Shown here: piece after piece, positions 6,524 through 8,680 of the stretch | Position numbering within the stretch: position 1 is the stretch's first letter | How the letters are laid out: each line of letters begins with the position of its first letter | Origin: Phycisphaerales bacterium UBA966 | Lineage (GTDB): Bacteria > Planctomycetota > Phycisphaerae > Phycisphaerales > SM1A02 | Reading direction: 5' to 3' | Length of the DNA stretch: 8,680 bases | Assembly (NCBI GenBank): GCA_002292895.1 | Contig: DBCE01000118.1 | Location: 2,390-11,069 of the forward strand | The notes under the pieces: generated by a model | The model's database searches: none | Seen by the model: the letters and a program-made list of their open reading frames with translations, nothing else | What the model was told of the DNA's origin: nothing | Program-made: the position numbers and the translations under genes

Positions 6524-8680
6524 ATGATGACTCTCACCGGATCGCTCCTATTCGTCAGCGCGTCGCTGTTCAGCGCGCCCACGCTCGCCATGCAGGCTCC
6601 GCAAGCTCCCGCTGGCCAGACCGCCGCGGTTGCCTCCGAGTGGCCGCAAGCCGTCACTGAGAACGGCGCCACGTTCACCGTCAACGAGCCATCGTACACC
6701 GCGATCTCCGGCAACAGCGTGACCATGCGCGCCGTGGTGACCGTGAAGCGCGGCACTGCGGCACCGACAAGCGGAACGTTGGAAATGACTGCTGTCATCG
6801 CCACGTCAGACACGCCAGGCGTCGTTGAATTGAACGAGTTTGTAATCACCCGCTGCGACTTCGCAGACGGCTCCGGCGAAACCGCCAAGGCTGAATTCAC
6901 CAAACTGCTCGACGGTATCGGCTTCGATGCCACTCTCTCCACCATTGTTGAAGGAATTGCCATCGACGCATCGCGCGATGTCACCGGACTCTCCAACGCC
7001 GTTCCAACCATCAAGGTGGTTGAAACGGCAGCAGTCCTCATCTCCGTGAACGCTAAGCCACAGTTCGGCGGATGCGGCAGCAGTGGCTGGCAGCGCGTGG
7101 TGAACACTCCGTGCATCCTGCTCAAGTCTCCGGACAACGCGTGGTACGCGCGCCTCGGTGGCTCGCAGTGGGTCAGCGCAGCATCGATCAATGGTCCGTT
7201 TGCAGCTGCAACAGACATGCCGCCACAGGATGTGATTTCTGCCATCGGTAAGGCACCAAATCTGCCAGAGTCGGTACAGAGCGCAACCGCTGCAAATCCA
7301 GTAACACGCCGCGGCGGTCCTTCGCCGCAGGTGATCGTTGCCACTGTGCCGACCGTGCTCATTTCCATCTCCGGCAAGCCACAAATGGCTGCTGCATGCG
7401 CCGATGTGGAGAGCGTCACCAACACCGCTGACACGGTGCTCCGCACCGCAGGCAAGTGGTGGATCTTGGGTGCAGGACGTTGGTTCTCTGCGTCAAGCCT
7501 CAACGGGCCGTGGACATTTGCTGCTGCATCACAGGTGCCAGCTGCATTCGCCAACCTTCCCGCAACGGGTCGCATGGTGGGCACACGCGCGAGCGTTCCT
7601 GGCACCACCGAGGCCAAGGCCGCGGCAGTGAGCAGCAACCTCGTTCGAACGCTCACTGTTGAACGTTCCGCGCCATGCAACGTGAAGTTCCGCGGCAACG
7701 CAAACTTCCTTCCGATCGATGGCACCCCGATGACGTATGCGTCGAACTCATCGCAACCCGTTGTCAATATCAACGGAACGATGTACTGCTGCGACAACGG
7801 CGCGTGGTTCATGGGAACCAACCAAGGTGGTCCGTGGTCTGTGTGCGATTCGGTTCCTGAGCAGATCTACTCCATTCCACCATCGTGCCCGATCTACGCG
7901 TGCACCTATGTTGAGGTGTACGGAAGTACGAGCGACTCAGTGACGTTCGGCGCGACGAGCGGCTACATGGGCACGTACATGCAGGGCGGCACACCGGTCT
8001 ATGGAACGGGCTATGACTACAACGGCACGAACCCGCCGACCGTGGGTCCTGATGCAGCTGCGGCTGCAAACGTTGAGTCGTACCTCGCACCGGCATACCC
8101 AGCCACGTACGGCAACCAGGCCGAGTACTCACCGGCTGACGGCACGTACGCCCCTCCTTCCAGCAACGACTACGTTGACGATTACCCAGACGTGTACCCA
8201 AGCGTCTACAACGATGGCTACGGCGGATACGGCTGGAGCCCCTACTGGGGCGCCGCATACGGCTACGGCTACGGTGGCTACGGCTATGGCTACGGCTACA
8301 ACGACTGGGGTCGCTGGAACCGCAACTGGGGCATGGATCGCCGCTTTGGTGGCGTTGGTCGTGTTGGCGGCCTCGGCGGTGTCGGCGGCATCGGCCGCGG
8401 CGTCGGCGGAGTCGGCGGCGTTGGCGGCGTGGGTCGCGGCGCGGGCGGTGCTGGCGGTTGGGGTCGCGCTGATGGCGGACGCAACGCCACCGGCATGGCT
8501 GGCGGCGAGGGCCGCGGCGAGACCGGCATGGGTGGATACGGCCGCGAAGGCGGCAACCGCGAAGCCTCTGGCATGGGTGGATACCCACGTCAGGGCGGCG
8601 CAGGCAATCGCGGTTCGTCGGGCTTCCATCAGGCGCAGAACCGTGGTGCTGGCGGCGGTGGGCGCCGTGGCGGTGGCGGC
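6524..8680 (+). CDS. Exported W...GPW-repeat protein of unknown function with Gly/Tyr-rich tail (3' end beyond window)
   Basis: The frame is open for 719 codons from 6524 to the window edge with no stop, so the C-terminus is missing. Residues 1-22 are a Sec signal peptide (SLLFVSASLFSAPTLA, cleavage before MQAP), with little positive charge; the second ATG at 6527 is an equal alternative start. Residues 36-165 are a strand-rich N-terminal domain. Three diverged repeats follow (about 167-241, 274-346 and 375-452), each ending in a WY/WF...sLnGPW...P unit. Residues 453-497 are a conserved terminal module (PPSCPIYACTYVEVYGS..., PVYGTGYDY). Then come an acidic Tyr/Pro stretch (about 515-565), a (GY)n run and a Gly/Arg-rich tail. 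From memory this layout matches large secreted proteins often auto-annotated as 'carbohydrate-binding family V/XII' or 'autotransporter', whose function is not established. All ten Cys lie at residues 111-460. The likely site is the periplasm or cell surface. The long antisense open frame over this region is a shadow. Confidence 0.85.
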   Translation, partial: MMTLTGSLLFVSASLFSAPTLAMQAPQAPAGQTAAVASEWPQAVTENGATFTVNEPSYTAISGNSVTMRAVVTVKRGTAAPTSGTLEMTAVIATSDTPGVVELNEFVITRCDFADGSGETAKAEFTKLLDGIGFDATLSTIVEGIAIDASRDVTGLSNAVPTIKVVETAAVLISVNAKPQFGGCGSSGWQRVVNTPCILLKSPDNAWYARLGGSQWVSAASINGPFAAATDMPPQDVISAIGKAPNLPESVQSATAANPVTRRGGPSPQVIVATVPTVLISISGKPQMAAACADVESVTNTADTVLRTAGKWWILGAGRWFSASSLNGPWTFAAASQVPAAFANLPATGRMVGTRASVPGTTEAKAAAVSSNLVRTLTVERSAPCNVKFRGNANFLPIDGTPMTYASNSSQPVVNINGTMYCCDNGAWFMGTNQGGPWSVCDSVPEQIYSIPPSCPIYACTYVEVYGSTSDSVTFGATSGYMGTYMQGGTPVYGTGYDYNGTNPPTVGPDAAAAANVESYLAPAYPATYGNQAEYSPADGTYAPPSSNDYVDDYPDVYPSVYNDGYGGYGWSPYWGAAYGYGYGGYGYGYGYNDWGRWNRNWGMDRRFGGVGRVGGLGGVGGIGRGVGGVGGVGGVGRGAGGAGGWGRADGGRNATGMAGGEGRGETGMGGYGREGGNREASGMGGYPRQGGAGNRGSSGFHQAQNRGAGGGGRRGGGG
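7022..7879 (+). repeat. Three diverged protein repeats (W...GPW type) inside the exported protein
   Basis: Unit 1 is about 7022-7246 (VLISVNAKPQ, then WVSAASINGPF). Unit 2 is about 7343-7561 (VLISISGKPQ, then WFSASSLNGPW). Unit 3 is about 7646-7879 (FLPIDGTPMTY, then WFMGTNQGGPW). The opening VLISxxxKPQ segment is nearly the same in units 1 and 2. Each unit closes with a Pro-containing VPxxxxxxP-like segment. The repeats are visible only at protein level, so the duplication is old. Confidence 0.7.
8258..8299 (+). repeat. Glycine-tyrosine codon repeat (TAC/TAT-GGC)
   Basis: Codons 579-592 of the exported protein alternate Tyr and Gly with one extra Gly, mainly as TAC-GGC with a few TAT and GGT. 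It is flanked by Trp/Asn-rich stretches (WSPYWG, NDWGRWNRNWG). Such runs are usually flexible or self-associating surface segments. Confidence 0.8.
8341..8680 (+). repeat. Glycine-rich low-complexity tail, including a 45-base-period duplication
   Basis: The coding sequence becomes VGG/GRG-type repeats (about 8345-8463) and then longer units with a TGMGGYGREGGNRE pattern. GGCATGGGTGGATAC is repeated exactly at 8525-8539 and 8570-8584, 45 bases (15 codons) apart. A weaker copy starts at 8492. The tail is basic through Arg and runs off the window edge. Confidence 0.8.

Noticed and set aside
6496..7821. 441-codon open frame on the minus strand
   Set aside because: It runs antisense to the exported repeat protein, whose plus-strand reading has a signal peptide, repeats and family motifs. 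The minus reading has no recognisable domain.
7809..8629. Arg-, Ala- and Pro-rich minus-strand frames opposite the glycine-rich tail
   Set aside because: Their repetitive composition is simply the reverse complement of the Gly/Tyr-coding repeats.
8258..8680. CRISPR-like array
   Set aside because: The repeats are short, in codon phase and coding for Gly/Tyr; there are no unique spacers of constant length.

Overview
The window reads as ordinary GC-rich bacterial chromosome, densely packed with metabolic and cell-envelope genes. I see no insertion sequence, phage gene, CRISPR array, tRNA or rRNA. Gene content, high GC and sparse Shine-Dalgarno sites would suit a Planctomycetota (Phycisphaerae-like) or similar Gram-negative bacterium. 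That placement is inference from style and is not shown by a marker gene.

Layout. Bases 1-215 (minus) hold the 5' end of prmC, the release-factor glutamine methyltransferase; the rest lies off the left edge. A 39-base gap separates it from a divergent plus-strand pair. The first member (255-698) is a small acidic protein of a YbjN or secretion-chaperone-like type. The second (695-2470) is a GT4/GT5-like glycosyltransferase resembling glycogen synthase. The pair overlaps by an ATGA and is probably translationally coupled. After an 80-base gap comes putA (2551-5562), a minimal bifunctional proline dehydrogenase / P5C dehydrogenase. Four bases later a GTG start opens a secreted PHB-depolymerase-like (LpqC-type) esterase (5567-6406). 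A 117-base gap with a long imperfect hairpin leads to a large exported protein (6524 to beyond the right edge). It belongs to a family of unknown function with three W...GPW-type beta repeats, and here it ends in a Gly/Tyr/Arg-rich low-complexity tail.

How the parts relate. The small acidic protein and the glycosyltransferase look like one functional unit, perhaps glucan or envelope polysaccharide synthesis. putA and the esterase may share a transcript and are both catabolic: proline to glutamate, and extracytoplasmic ester hydrolysis. The last gene is probably a separate transcription unit acting outside the cytoplasm.

No defence system or obviously new multi-gene system is visible. The items most worth a second look are the repeat protein with its glycine-rich tail, the long low-complexity insert in the glycosyltransferase, and the coupled unknown gene in front of it.
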